This document shows, piece after piece, positions 46,233 through 55,200 of a stretch of DNA of 58,428 nucleotides. Source of the DNA: a virus; the IMG/VR virus record IMGVR_UViG_3300035180_000124, positions 1 to 58,428 of that record. One strand, written 5' to 3'. Made by a program: the position numbers and the translations under genes. The first letter of the stretch is position 1; each line of letters begins with the position of its first letter. The notes beneath the pieces are model-generated. The model had not been told where the DNA came from. It saw only the letters and a list, made by a program, of their open reading frames with translations, and did not search any database.

Positions 46233-47909
46233 TTAACCACCCGGCCTTGCAAGTAAAGTCTGTTTACCAACATCGACCACTTTAGGCTTTGCAAATTGTG
46301 CTACGTATTCGGCTCTAGTTGGTTTAGGCCCTGCAACACCACCGCCCTTAACCCAATCAGAAAGTGCTTTGGCGTATTCTGCATCGACATTGAACTTGCC
46401 AGACCGGATTGCCACCAGCTCTTCCATACCTTGTCGGAGCTTGTCCGCTTGAGGCCCACCAGCGCCGAGAATACCTGCGACATGTTCTTCACGTCCCGGC
46501 ATAGCCGCAATATCGCGTTGTGTCTGATTACTGGCGGCGCTTGTGCGCTCCCGGCTTGCACGATCTGCAGCGGATTCACGTGAATGCACATAGTTAGTGA
46601 ATACGGCTTCAGCAGCCTTCGTTTTTACCCCTGTGGCTTCCTTGATACCCGCAATCGTCTCGTTATTAGATGCGATAGCACCTTCAGCGATAGTATGCTT
46701 GGCAGCCGTGATCTCTTTCTGAGACATATTGGTCTGGTTGAACTTGAGTTCGTCGAACGCATCTTTGGCGTCTTCGATCTTCTGGCGAGCGGCTTCAGAC
46801 AGTTTCAGTCCTTCAGAGTACTGCTTGACGCCAGCGGTGGCGCCTTCAGCGAGCCCCGCCAATCCCCTACCGGTGGATTGCATCATTGCCAAGCCAGCGT
46901 TGATGAGCGACATGTTCAGGTTCTGGTCATCGGTCTTTTGCAACCGCGCCTCTTTGTCCTTGATGCGTTGTTCTTTGGGGGCAAGTAAACCGGCCAAGCC
47001 TGCTTTGCGCTCTTCTGCACCGGCAAGCTCTTCTTTCCCTTGGGCTTCACGCAGCTTGGCGTTTTTTTCGTGTTGCGCTGCGTAGGGGTCGTCTACTTGG
47101 CCTTTCGGCATGAGGCTGGCTTGCAGTTTTTGAAGCTCTGTAATTGACATCGGGCCTGCACCGGGAGCCGTAGTAGCGCCAGCACCAGCGGAGGGGGTAG
47201 CCCCCCGTTGTCCCACAGGAGCGCTAACAGAAGTCAGCGTTGGAATTCCACCGGGAGCGCGAATATCTCCGCGACGTGTAGCATCTGTGGGCATCGTCGC
47301 CACGGATGTAGGGGCTTCGCCGAGCGACGTTCGCTTGCCTTCAGTACCATAGTTGACGTTGTAGTTTTCCCACTTTTCTGCGGTTTTGTCGCGCATCATG
47401 TCTTTGAACTTTGCCGCGCCTTCTCTACCCAACGTGGAAACAAGCTCACCAATCGACATGTCTTCGTACGGCGTAGTGTCTGGAAGCAACCCTTGGTTCG
47501 GAGCACCGCCGCCGCCGTATGGGGCATAAGGGGTGTAACCAGCACCCGGCACAGTTTCCATGAACGCGCCTGCTGCAAAACCGGGGATGTCACCGCCATC
47601 GGCAAAAGCCACGATGCCTCCGCCAGCCATCTTCTGCATGTTGGGGGCAGGCAAAGCACCGATGCCTGACTCTTCGGGTAAACCCTGAGCCATTTGCTGC
47701 ACAACTTGCTGTGCTACCGGGGGTGCGGCTTGCTGTTGCTGCGCTGCGCCAGCAGCCTGCTGTTTTTTCTGTATGTCACTGGCCGCTTTGGCAGCGAGGA
47801 ACTTCATGGTGTCGTTCTGGTTTGCGGCAGCGTACTGCGCCAGTTGCTGCGGTGGCATGGCCACCAGTTCAGCAATCATCTTGTTCATGCTAGGGTTGAG
47901 GATAGACAT
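46233..47909 (-). CDS. internal virion protein candidate with KMAGGG motif
   Basis: 558 residues. Gln/Ala-rich N-terminus (IQKKQQAAGAAQQQQAAPPV), then MQKMAGGGIVAFADGGDIPG, Gly/Pro-rich disordered stretch, and a long helical part from about 270 on (KNAKLREAQGKEELAGAEER; GLAGLAEGATAGVKQYSEGL). The C-terminus is basic and Pro-rich. Size, order and composition fit proteins ejected before the genome in podovirus-like phages. Its C-terminus includes RAEYVAQFAKPKVVD. No enzyme motif. Confidence 0.6.
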   Translation of the reverse strand: MSILNPSMNKMIAELVAMPPQQLAQYAAANQNDTMKFLAAKAASDIQKKQQAAGAAQQQQAAPPVAQQVVQQMAQGLPEESGIGALPAPNMQKMAGGGIVAFADGGDIPGFAAGAFMETVPGAGYTPYAPYGGGGAPNQGLLPDTTPYEDMSIGELVSTLGREGAAKFKDMMRDKTAEKWENYNVNYGTEGKRTSLGEAPTSVATMPTDATRRGDIRAPGGIPTLTSVSAPVGQRGATPSAGAGATTAPGAGPMSITELQKLQASLMPKGQVDDPYAAQHEKNAKLREAQGKEELAGAEERKAGLAGLLAPKEQRIKDKEARLQKTDDQNLNMSLINAGLAMMQSTGRGLAGLAEGATAGVKQYSEGLKLSEAARQKIEDAKDAFDELKFNQTNMSQKEITAAKHTIAEGAIASNNETIAGIKEATGVKTKAAEAVFTNYVHSRESAADRASRERTSAASNQTQRDIAAMPGREEHVAGILGAGGPQADKLRQGMEELVAIRSGKFNVDAEYAKALSDWVKGGGVAGPKPTRAEYVAQFAKPKVVDVGKQTLLARPGG

Positions 47910-47917
47910 GGTATTCC

Positions 47918-48856
47918 TTATGCCATCTTGCTGAGCATCAGCGCTTGCAGTCCAGCCGGTTTCTTGGCCTTGATCGCGCCGCCTTTTGCAGAACCTGTGG
48001 CCTTGTTGTACGCGCCGTACAGACCGGCGGCTGCGGTTCCCAAACCGGCTACTTGGTTAAGCGTCGATGGGGGTTGTGTGTACATGGTGGAGCCGAGGCC
48101 AGACATGGGGGAACCGCGCACAATATCGGACATGAAGCCAATCTGCTTGTACGGGTAGTTCTGCTCCGCTGCATAGTTTTGCTGGCCGACGTTGAGCAAG
48201 TTCTGCACCTGCTGCTGCTGTTGCCCACCCATCTGACCTTGTATGCCTAGGTTGTTTGTGGTCTGCCCGTACAGGTTTTGGCCTTGGGAGCCAAGCGCTG
48301 CGTAGCCTTGCAACCCCATCTGGCGCTGCGTATTGAACTGGTTCTGAGCGTTGGTGAAAGCCGCTTGGCTACCCTGCGCTTGGATGTCGCCCATCTGTTG
48401 GCCAAGGTTGCGCTCGCGCTCAGCACGCATGATGGCGTCTCGGCTACCGCCCAGTGCGCCGGAAGAAGTTGCCTGCCCCGCCTGCTGCGTACCTTGAATG
48501 CCAGACTGGCGTTGTGCTTCGCGCTTCTGGATGTCCACCACGCTCTGCATGTACGGGTTCATGTACTGCTGCGCGGCATTCTGATCGAACGTCTGGCCAG
48601 ACAAGCTCTGCAGTCCCGCAGCAGCATCCGTAGAGTACTGGTTCTGACCTAAGCCCTGAGCGCCTGTGAAAGCGGTTTGCTGCAGGGGGTTGAACTGCGC
48701 GACCTGATCGCCGGTTAGACCTTGCGATTTTGCCCAGTCCGCGTAGCTTTGGTATGGGGTGGCGACCGCCTTAGCAGCACCGGCCAAGACTCCCTCGCCG
48801 TATGGTGCGAGTTGAGGCGCAAAACCTACCTGTTGTTGGATTGTTTGGTCTGTCAT
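47918..48856 (-). CDS. internal virion / DNA-transfer protein candidate
   Basis: 312 residues, Gln/Gly/Ala/Asn-rich, helical and probably coiled coil. The start (TIQQQVGFAPQLAPYGEGVL) and the repeating Q-[GQ]-x pattern (QQQQQVQNLLNVGQQNYAAE) recall internal core proteins such as T7 gp14 or P22 injection proteins. The C-terminal part GLYGAYNKATGSAKGGAIKA holds a Gly-rich membrane-like helix and the [KA]GG motif. Likely forms part of the trans-envelope channel. Confidence 0.6.
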   Translation of the reverse strand: MTDQTIQQQVGFAPQLAPYGEGVLAGAAKAVATPYQSYADWAKSQGLTGDQVAQFNPLQQTAFTGAQGLGQNQYSTDAAAGLQSLSGQTFDQNAAQQYMNPYMQSVVDIQKREAQRQSGIQGTQQAGQATSSGALGGSRDAIMRAERERNLGQQMGDIQAQGSQAAFTNAQNQFNTQRQMGLQGYAALGSQGQNLYGQTTNNLGIQGQMGGQQQQQVQNLLNVGQQNYAAEQNYPYKQIGFMSDIVRGSPMSGLGSTMYTQPPSTLNQVAGLGTAAAGLYGAYNKATGSAKGGAIKAKKPAGLQALMLSKMA

Positions 48857-48865
48857 GACTGTTCC

Positions 48866-50932
48866 TTATGCGGGTAGGTGGCGATCAGCTTTGCTGTTCT
48901 TCGCCACTTGGTTTTTACCTGTTGTCTTAGCGCGTCCGGCTTGGATGCGTGCCATCATTGCGTACAGTTGCTTAGCGCCTGCCTCGGTGGAACCGTTACC
49001 CAGTTCAGACACGATGCGGGCTGGAACCACAAACTCTCCGTCTGCCAGACGTGCTGGTTGGCCTTTGCCGATTGTAGCTGGGATGCTGTCAGAAACACCA
49101 TCTCCGGGGCCCTTGAGCAGTTGACCGCCGTCAGAGTAGCCGCCCAGCGAACCGAGCCCGCCAGATGCCAGCGCCATGAGGCCACCTTGGGCATGTTTTT
49201 TAGCGGGGTGGTAGTTGAACTTGCCTTTGTGGAAGAACCCGCCTACAGCGTTAGATCCAGATCCAGATCCATCGCCAGATCCAGATCCATCGCCAGATCC
49301 AGATCCATCGCCAGCAGATCCATCGCTAGCAGCTCCGTCGCTAGCAGCTCCATCGCTAGCAGCTCCATCGCTAGCATTATCCGAACCCGAGATACCGGGG
49401 GCATCTCCCATACCTAGCCCGGAACTTGTGTCGCTGGTATTGCCTATACCTTCGCCGGGGGCGCTTGGATTGTCGGCGCCTTCCATACCGGGGGCCGTAC
49501 CCATACCTAAGCTCGAACTCAACCCCGCATCGCGACCTTCATTGCTGTAGTTAGGGCTAACTTGTGATGCAAGGGCATCTGATAGGCTGGTAAGCCCAAA
49601 GTTACCTAGTGTTGCCGCAGCAGAATTTGCCATAGAGGCAAGCCCTGTTGAAGGTGAGCCGTCAGTAGTAGAACCTGTAAAACCTTGGCCAGACACGTTT
49701 GCACCAGCGTTGTTGCCGCCACCGCCTTGTTGGCCAGCAGCTAAAGACGCCAGTCCTGCATCCGCAGCAACAGGGTTCGGAACCCAGTCGTAGGAGCCCG
49801 TCTCCTTGTTTATCACGTAGTGCCCGCCAGTGCGAGTGGCCAAGTCCAGTGGTGCAATTGCGTCCGCTGGCCCAGCGGTACCAGTGCCTTGATCGTGATA
49901 GAACAACATTGGGTTCTCAGCACCAGTCTTGCCCATGAGGTAGTCGTAGGCTTTCTGGGAGTCCGTACGGGTGTCATTAGGGTTACGCATCACAGGCGTG
50001 CGCGGGCGAACACCGCCAAAAGAAACGGCAGGTGCGCCTGCAGAGGTAAGTCCGGCGGCTGGGGTGGTAGCCCCGCCTGCGTCTACGTGGTCATACTTCT
50101 GGGTCGTCTCATTGAACACGAGATAGCCGCCACCAAACGGGTCTGGTTTAACCGCGCCGCCGTCAGCGTACTTGACGGGGTTGCCCACGCCGCCAAAGGT
50201 AACAGCGGACTGACTACCAAACTGATCCACGGGTACGGCTTCAACTTGCTCAAGCGCACCTGTCACGGGGTTTTTCTCGTAGCGGCGGATGTAGCCTTTG
50301 TTCTTGAGCGCGGTTGGGCCGGAGTCTTCCTCCATAGAACCCATAAGCACGGGGAGCGCAGCGGCACCGAGGGCGTACTTGTTGTCTTTCAGGAAGTCTT
50401 TGGCTGCGCCAAAAGAGCCTGTGGCGGCGTCGAACCCCGCACCTACATTTGGTGATGCAGCTTGTTGGATAGCGGCTACACGCGCTTCGTCGCTTAGTCC
50501 GGCTTCCACGGCAGCCGTATTCGCAGCGTTAGCGTTGGCAGCTCCGCCCATTGCACCCAAAGCACCTGTCAGACTGGCCCCGCCGTACGCACCCAAGCCT
50601 GCCTTGATACCCTCTGCCAAGTTTCCAGAAGTGAGTCCAGCCAAACCACCGACCATGCCCGCAGCAGTCATCGGGTCGATAGCGCCGCCGGAGAAGAACG
50701 AAAGCCCCGCGCCGGCAATTGCCGGTACGAACTTGTTCACTTCGCCGAGACCAATGTCGTCAAGGAAGTTAGCCTCTGGCAGACCCGTCTGGGGGTTGAC
50801 CGTCAATGAGCCGCCGTAGTTCTGTGCAAGCGCCTGCAGCCCGGAGACTTCCCGAGGGGTGACGTGCATCAGCATGGAGTCGCCGTTGCGACCCTGAGAA
50901 GCTAGGTGGTTGGCGGTGTGTTGGTAGTTCAT
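48866..50932 (-). CDS. internal virion protein with Ser-Asp-Gly repeats
   Basis: 688 residues. Hydrophobic Gly/Ala-rich segment near residues 70-140 (PAIAGAGLSFFSGGAIDPM), a central part with repeated GGY-type strands (GGGYLVFNETTQKYDHVDAG), a long disordered Gly/Ser/Asp stretch with tandem SDGAA and DGSGSG units (about 518-560), then KKHAQGGLMALASGG and an end (TIGKGQPARLADGEFVVPAR; EAGAKQLYAMMARIQAGRAK) seen at the C-termini of several phage internal or tape-like proteins. It precedes the other internal proteins in the operon. Role: packaged channel or ejection protein. Confidence 0.6.
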   Translation of the reverse strand: MNYQHTANHLASQGRNGDSMLMHVTPREVSGLQALAQNYGGSLTVNPQTGLPEANFLDDIGLGEVNKFVPAIAGAGLSFFSGGAIDPMTAAGMVGGLAGLTSGNLAEGIKAGLGAYGGASLTGALGAMGGAANANAANTAAVEAGLSDEARVAAIQQAASPNVGAGFDAATGSFGAAKDFLKDNKYALGAAALPVLMGSMEEDSGPTALKNKGYIRRYEKNPVTGALEQVEAVPVDQFGSQSAVTFGGVGNPVKYADGGAVKPDPFGGGYLVFNETTQKYDHVDAGGATTPAAGLTSAGAPAVSFGGVRPRTPVMRNPNDTRTDSQKAYDYLMGKTGAENPMLFYHDQGTGTAGPADAIAPLDLATRTGGHYVINKETGSYDWVPNPVAADAGLASLAAGQQGGGGNNAGANVSGQGFTGSTTDGSPSTGLASMANSAAATLGNFGLTSLSDALASQVSPNYSNEGRDAGLSSSLGMGTAPGMEGADNPSAPGEGIGNTSDTSSGLGMGDAPGISGSDNASDGAASDGAASDGAASDGSAGDGSGSGDGSGSGDGSGSGSNAVGGFFHKGKFNYHPAKKHAQGGLMALASGGLGSLGGYSDGGQLLKGPGDGVSDSIPATIGKGQPARLADGEFVVPARIVSELGNGSTEAGAKQLYAMMARIQAGRAKTTGKNQVAKNSKADRHLPA
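49252..49376. repeat. two adjacent short tandem repeats (18 bp and 15 bp)
   Basis: An 18-bp unit built on CAGATCCAGATCCATCGC is repeated three times and is followed by four copies of a 15-bp unit AGCTCCATCGCTAGC with few changes. Both are in frame and encode SGDGSG and SDGAA tandems. Such units can expand or shrink between isolates. Confidence 0.8.
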
Positions 50933-51228
50933 GTTTTTACTTTCAGTACGTTGCTTGCCGAGGTATCGTAATAGATGTCCCCAACGCGTAGATTGGCGAG
51001 ATCGGCTTGAGTTGGCAAACTGGGGGTAGACGCTCCGGCATTTGGTGCAAAACTAAGCCCGGACACCATATCGCTGCCGTTGAACTGAGATGCTGCGGCA
51101 ACAGGCCCAGCATTGTCTAGCTGGCTGAAATACAACCGCAGTACGTTTAACATCTGGTTAATCATTACCGGGTCGTACTCCGCTGTGGCATTGGGTAGCC
51201 GTGGGGCTACTACATTCTTCTGTGCCAT
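50929..51228 (-). CDS. small virion-associated protein
   Basis: 99 residues from ATG at 51228 (the longer reading from 51270 overlaps the upstream gene). A Pro-rich start and a helix (YDPVMINQMLNVLRLYFSQL) are followed by a strand-rich C-terminus (LRVGDIYYDTSASNVLKVK). It overlaps the next gene by ATGA. It sits next to the gp10-like protein; perhaps a tail needle/plug accessory. Unknown. Confidence 0.55.
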   Translation of the reverse strand: MAQKNVVAPRLPNATAEYDPVMINQMLNVLRLYFSQLDNAGPVAAASQFNGSDMVSGLSFAPNAGASTPSLPTQADLANLRVGDIYYDTSASNVLKVKT

Positions 51229-51229
51229 A

Positions 51230-53581
51230 TCAACGCCTTCCGTCCGGGCGAATATCAATACGTGGTGCACCTAGTTGCCACTGGGTACCAACCTTATTCG
51301 ACTCAATCCTCATAGACATCTGACGCCCGCGCACGCGGATATTCAACTGCCCGGTAAAGGTGTCTAGGTCAATCGGGTATGTCTGCGCGGTCGAGGTGAC
51401 CGTTTGCGTTGCCTCACTGCCCATAGCAGCAATAGCAGTGTAGATAGACGCCGGGTTCGGAGTGTATCCAAGCGGTTCTCCAGTGGACAGCTTAAGGAAC
51501 CCAATTGCGTCCAGCAAGCTTATTACACCATCTCCATTCAAATCGTAGTACAGGTCTATGGGCAGCAAGCCCACCACCATCTTTTCCACAATTACAGCCG
51601 CGTCGTAAAACGCCGCTGCTTGCTCTGCTGATGGGAACAATGGGTTGTATACGCCCCCTACAGATTTGGGGTTGTTGTACCCCGAACCTGAGTTCTGCAG
51701 GGGTTGGAGCTGGATCGTCAAGCTGGGCGTAGTGCCGTCAGTAGACCCACGGAAAGTCAGGTCAGGCAGCATCCGCCACACAAACGCAAAGTTGTGGCCA
51801 TCCCCAATATCAAACTGAGACGTTTCGATCCACGCGTTTATAGCGACCGCCGTACCGGTAATGTTGTCGTCAACACCATCTTCGTGATACACCAAGTTCC
51901 GTGCGTACGTTGCCGCCATAGGGTAGTCCCTTAGCGACGAGTCTAGCCATGCAGTGCGTCCCATAGAGCCGTAGTACCAAACATCTTCTGCGTAGTTGTA
52001 CACCACATACCGGTTAATAACCTTACTATTTGCCGTGCAGTAGAACCACCAGACTTCATTGAAGCCCTCATTGGTGCCGGAAAAAATCTGGCTGAACTGT
52101 GTGCGGTTTATATCGTCGTAGATGAACTGCCGCAGATCGCAGCGTAGGGGTTGAACTCGACCGTCGTACTTATAGAACTTGTCTTGGCCCATCCAGTAGG
52201 CTACACCACTGGAATACGTGGCTGCGTTCAAGCTGACAATAGAGATATTGTCCGACAAGATTTGGGAACTCCAAACATAAGGAGCGCCTAGGTACTGCAG
52301 GGAGTAAAGTGCTGCATCAGTGAATACCAAAATCTCTTGACGGGATTGAAGCACAGCCTGAATCTGCGAACCGTGGGAGAGCCGAATACTACCCGACTGG
52401 TTGGTGATTGCAGGCGTCCAGTTAGTCAGGCTTTCTTGGTCAGACCAGCGTACCAGCATCGGGTCGTACGTGGTACTCAAGTAGTCGTTGGTACCGAAGG
52501 CAAATGTAAAGTCACTCGCGTCTGACACAAGCAGAGTGTTCTGCGTCAATGGGACATCCGAAGCGCCTGCAAGTACTGATACCGGAATAGCCCGGATGGA
52601 TACAGTCTGCGTACCGGAGCCTGCGGAGGACGTGTTGATGGCTACGCCACCAGAAGTCAGGGACAAGTTAAACGTAGTATCCGTTAGGTACTTTACATAG
52701 TACACAGTGAACGGTTTCAACGGGAGTGGCAGTGCGCCCGTAGTCTCAAACATGATGGCTGAGTCATTGGGTAAAGCTACCAACGGCGACACAGCACCGG
52801 TAGGCAAAGACAATGTGACGACGGCGGGGGACGCGTTGGTGATGGCCGCAACTGTTGGGAAAGCTAAGTTCGGCGCTGTCGTGGCATTCCACATGTACAT
52901 AGCACCCTGTTTAACGCCAAATAAAAGGTTCTCGCCAAAGTTATATTGCGTCCACAGAGTATTCCCGCGTGTCCTCGTTACCTGCCCAATACCGCCCCAA
53001 TTACCTGCACCCCAATAGCCAGAACCCCAACCTAGAACACCCGCAGTAGTAGTCGTAAATGCACTTAGCAAGTATGAGGCGTAGGCAACGGAGCCGCCAC
53101 CGGTACCGGAAACTGCCGCAGCTATGGTGTACGTGGTTCCCGTCGGCACAGATACGACTTTGTACTGGCCACTGATGGCCAAGCCAGATACGCCGTTAAA
53201 AATAACATAGTCGCCCACTGCGGGGGAATAGGTAGCATCGGTTACCGTAACGGTCGTGCCATTCCCGGTAAAAGGGTCTGTACCCAAAATATGCGTGCTG
53301 GCGATAGGCGTGGTGTCGTAATACGCACCAGTCTGAGAGACGTAAAACTTCTCTTCCGTACCTACACCGATCAAATTAGCGCCTGCCAGCGTCGTCCAAT
53401 TCCACAACGAACGGCAGATGCCCTCAAACGTATTGCTAGAAAGCTGTGTCCAGCCGCCTATTTTCTCAGGTGTGCCTTGGCGGAAACGAACTAGGTTCGA
53501 CTCATAGTAGCCGCCCTCGTTGGTCAGGCGCGTATTCTCCCGGTTCACGCCACTTTTCAACACAATTCTTTGTAATGGCAT
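51230..53581 (-). CDS. P22 gp10-like tail/DNA-stabilisation protein with EF-hand-like insert
   Basis: 783 residues. The N-terminus (RIVLKSGVNRENTRLTNEGG; YYESNLVRFRQGTPEKIGGW) and the repeated strand motifs (IYDDINRTQFSQIF; YNYAEDVWYYGSMGRTAWLD) fit the propeller-like packaged-DNA stabilisation proteins of P22-type tails, longer than P22 gp10 itself. The Gly/Trp-rich GWGSGYWGAGNWGG near residue 185 resembles the WG blocks of the repeat protein. At 680-692 it has DLNGDGVISLLDA, a dockerin/EF-hand calcium loop unusual for this family. The start ATG abuts the promoter of the opposite-strand GIY-YIG gene and has only a weak ribosome site. Confidence 0.7.
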   Translation of the reverse strand: MPLQRIVLKSGVNRENTRLTNEGGYYESNLVRFRQGTPEKIGGWTQLSSNTFEGICRSLWNWTTLAGANLIGVGTEEKFYVSQTGAYYDTTPIASTHILGTDPFTGNGTTVTVTDATYSPAVGDYVIFNGVSGLAISGQYKVVSVPTGTTYTIAAAVSGTGGGSVAYASYLLSAFTTTTAGVLGWGSGYWGAGNWGGIGQVTRTRGNTLWTQYNFGENLLFGVKQGAMYMWNATTAPNLAFPTVAAITNASPAVVTLSLPTGAVSPLVALPNDSAIMFETTGALPLPLKPFTVYYVKYLTDTTFNLSLTSGGVAINTSSAGSGTQTVSIRAIPVSVLAGASDVPLTQNTLLVSDASDFTFAFGTNDYLSTTYDPMLVRWSDQESLTNWTPAITNQSGSIRLSHGSQIQAVLQSRQEILVFTDAALYSLQYLGAPYVWSSQILSDNISIVSLNAATYSSGVAYWMGQDKFYKYDGRVQPLRCDLRQFIYDDINRTQFSQIFSGTNEGFNEVWWFYCTANSKVINRYVVYNYAEDVWYYGSMGRTAWLDSSLRDYPMAATYARNLVYHEDGVDDNITGTAVAINAWIETSQFDIGDGHNFAFVWRMLPDLTFRGSTDGTTPSLTIQLQPLQNSGSGYNNPKSVGGVYNPLFPSAEQAAAFYDAAVIVEKMVVGLLPIDLYYDLNGDGVISLLDAIGFLKLSTGEPLGYTPNPASIYTAIAAMGSEATQTVTSTAQTYPIDLDTFTGQLNIRVRGRQMSMRIESNKVGTQWQLGAPRIDIRPDGRR

Positions 53582-53589
53582 GTTAGAAT
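53581..53589 (+). promoter_or_regulatory. extended -10 promoter for the antisense GIY-YIG gene
   Basis: TGTTAGAAT: TG, one base, then TAGAAT (one mismatch to TATAAT). It lies 24 bases before the ATG, with AAGGAG between. No good -35 is seen, as expected for the extended class. Confidence 0.5.
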
Positions 53590-53612
53590 TCCAGTTCTAC
53601 AAGGAGAACACT

Positions 53613-54317
53613 ATGTTTGTGTACGTTTGGAAAGATGCCGCCGGAGTCCCGTTTTACGTTGGTATGGGGCAAAACATTCGCCGCCCAAGCCCAAAAAGCC
53701 TCGGCCACCGCAACAAAGCCTGCGCACTTAAAGTGCAGGGACTCGGGGCAGACAGTGTAGTTATTGAACTTCATACAGTGCCTGATGTTACCGCAGCAAG
53801 GGCTTTGGAGCAATCGCTTATAGCCAAGTACGGTCGTGTTGTCGATGGGTCTGGAACCCTTACTAACCTATCTGTAGGGGGAGAATTCCATGAAACTGCC
53901 GAGAGCACCAAGGCGCGTTTAAAAGCTTTGTGGGCGGACGAAGCGCACAGGGGAAAAGTTATAGAGGCCAAGACTGGAAAAACACGGGTACTCCAAGAAA
54001 GCACTAAGGAGTTTTTACGCCAAAACGTAGCTGCCAACCCTGCTATGAAGGGGTGGGGCGAGCGTAACGGAATTGACGCCGAGTTTGATGCGAAACGAAT
54101 TGCTGGAATACAAGCCGCCCAGCCCAAACGTGCTGAAAAGATGCGTGACCCCGTAGCACTAGCCCAGCGCAAAGAGCGCCTTAAGGCCACGCTCAATTCT
54201 CCTGAGTACAAGGCTAAGCGGGCCATTTGGGATACCCCGGAGTACCGTGCAAAGTTGTCGGAGAATAAAAAGGCATACTGGGCTACGAAAAAGCTCGCGT
54301 CCCAGACCGGTCAATAA
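53613..54317 (+). CDS. GIY-YIG homing endonuclease, antisense within the late operon
   Basis: 234 residues from ATG at 53613 with AAGGAG seven bases upstream. The N-terminal module has FVYVWKDAAGVPFYVGMG (the GIY and YIG strands), then R of IRR/KSLGHR, an E in ALEQSLIAKYG and a terminal N-rich strand (GTLTNLSVGGE). The rest is basic with repeated helical modules (KARLKALWADEAHRGK; RKERLKATLNSPEYKAKR; DTPEYRAKLSENKKAYW) of NUMOD-like type for DNA recognition. It cuts a target to spread its own gene. It is the only plus-strand gene in the late block, and its last 35 bases overlap the endolysin gene. Confidence 0.8.
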   Translation: MFVYVWKDAAGVPFYVGMGQNIRRPSPKSLGHRNKACALKVQGLGADSVVIELHTVPDVTAARALEQSLIAKYGRVVDGSGTLTNLSVGGEFHETAESTKARLKALWADEAHRGKVIEAKTGKTRVLQESTKEFLRQNVAANPAMKGWGERNGIDAEFDAKRIAGIQAAQPKRAEKMRDPVALAQRKERLKATLNSPEYKAKRAIWDTPEYRAKLSENKKAYWATKKLASQTGQ

Positions 54318-54705
54318 TAAGAGCCTGTCGGCGAGGTTTTAGGGCTGCAGAGTTAGGCACGCTGATGTGCGTCCAAGCATCGAACTCACGGATGATCTGG
54401 TCAAACGGCAGGTTGGCAGCGAGGACTGCACGGACAACTGCATCAGGGGTCATACCGGGCACACGGATGTCTGCAGCGCAACCCAGTCGGTGCTGAGAGG
54501 TGTCTTTAGAACCAACGGCGTCATTGACCGCTTTAGATCGGAACGCAGAGTTGACCATGAGGGGTTTACCTATAAGCACCACCTTGACCAGCTCCAGAAA
54601 CTCAGCCAGTCGTTGAAGGTTGGCTTTCTCTTGGTCATTAGGCGTGTTGTCCAGCGTGCGGTGGTCGGTGTGGGTCAGCTCCTCAAGGGAGAAGTGCTCG
54701 GTCAT
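54283..54705 (-). CDS. M15-family endolysin (L-Ala-D-Glu or D-Ala-D-Ala-type peptidase)
   Basis: 140 residues. SAFRSKAVNDAVG, then SQHRLGCAADI (H72 and D79) and WTHIS (H113) are the M15 zinc ligands, with an acidic partner (REFDAW) just before the last motif. It has no signal peptide, so it relies on the holin of the next gene upstream to reach the peptidoglycan. It overlaps the holin gene by ATGA and is the last gene of the lysis cassette. Confidence 0.85.
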   Translation of the reverse strand: MTEHFSLEELTHTDHRTLDNTPNDQEKANLQRLAEFLELVKVVLIGKPLMVNSAFRSKAVNDAVGSKDTSQHRLGCAADIRVPGMTPDAVVRAVLAANLPFDQIIREFDAWTHISVPNSAALKPRRQALIIDRSGTRAFS

Positions 54706-55199
54706 TTCAGGATTTCCTTAGCCATTACGTCCGACTTGTCCTTGCTGGATTTGCTGGAGCCGTAGAAGAAGCTGATGATCGTGGCCACGGCAGTGCCGAG
54801 CAGGAAGCCCAGAATGATGTTGCCAAAGTCCTTGCCGCTGGCTGGAACTGTACCAAATGTTATAGCGAAGAAGTAGGCCATTGAGCCTACCGACCAGAAC
54901 CACGCGAACCAGTAGATGAAGTGCTTGGCAAACTTGTCCTCTTGGTTGAGGGCAGTCTCCTGCATGTGACGGGCGCTGTCCCGGTCTTGGTTCTCCAGCT
55001 CGAACTGACGTAGGTCTAGTTCAGCCAGTTTGGTCGCCGCTTCCGGGTCGCCAGCGATGGCTTTAGCCACAGCTTCCACAGAATCTTCAACGCCAAATTT
55101 ACTAGCAATAGCAGACACAGCAAGACCACCGAGAGGCCCGCCAACAGCAGTAGCAACGGCAGGAGCAATACCTTTGAGAAGGTTGAGTAGAGTTTCCAT
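54702..55199 (-). CDS. three-TM holin (GTA-type)
   Basis: 165 residues from ATG at 55199, chosen because GGAG lies just ahead; an in-frame ATG at 55220 overlaps the upstream gene more. It has a first hydrophobic region (GIAPAVATAVGGPLGGLAVS), a charged middle (RQFELENQDRDSARHMQ), then two membrane helices (FIYWFAWFWSVGSMAYFFAI; NIILGFLLGTAVATIISFFY) and a Lys-rich tail. This is the layout of the three-TM holins of gene-transfer agents and phages. It permits release of the M15 enzyme. Confidence 0.8.
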   Translation of the reverse strand: METLLNLLKGIAPAVATAVGGPLGGLAVSAIASKFGVEDSVEAVAKAIAGDPEAATKLAELDLRQFELENQDRDSARHMQETALNQEDKFAKHFIYWFAWFWSVGSMAYFFAITFGTVPASGKDFGNIILGFLLGTAVATIISFFYGSSKSSKDKSDVMAKEILK

Positions 55200-55200
55200 A

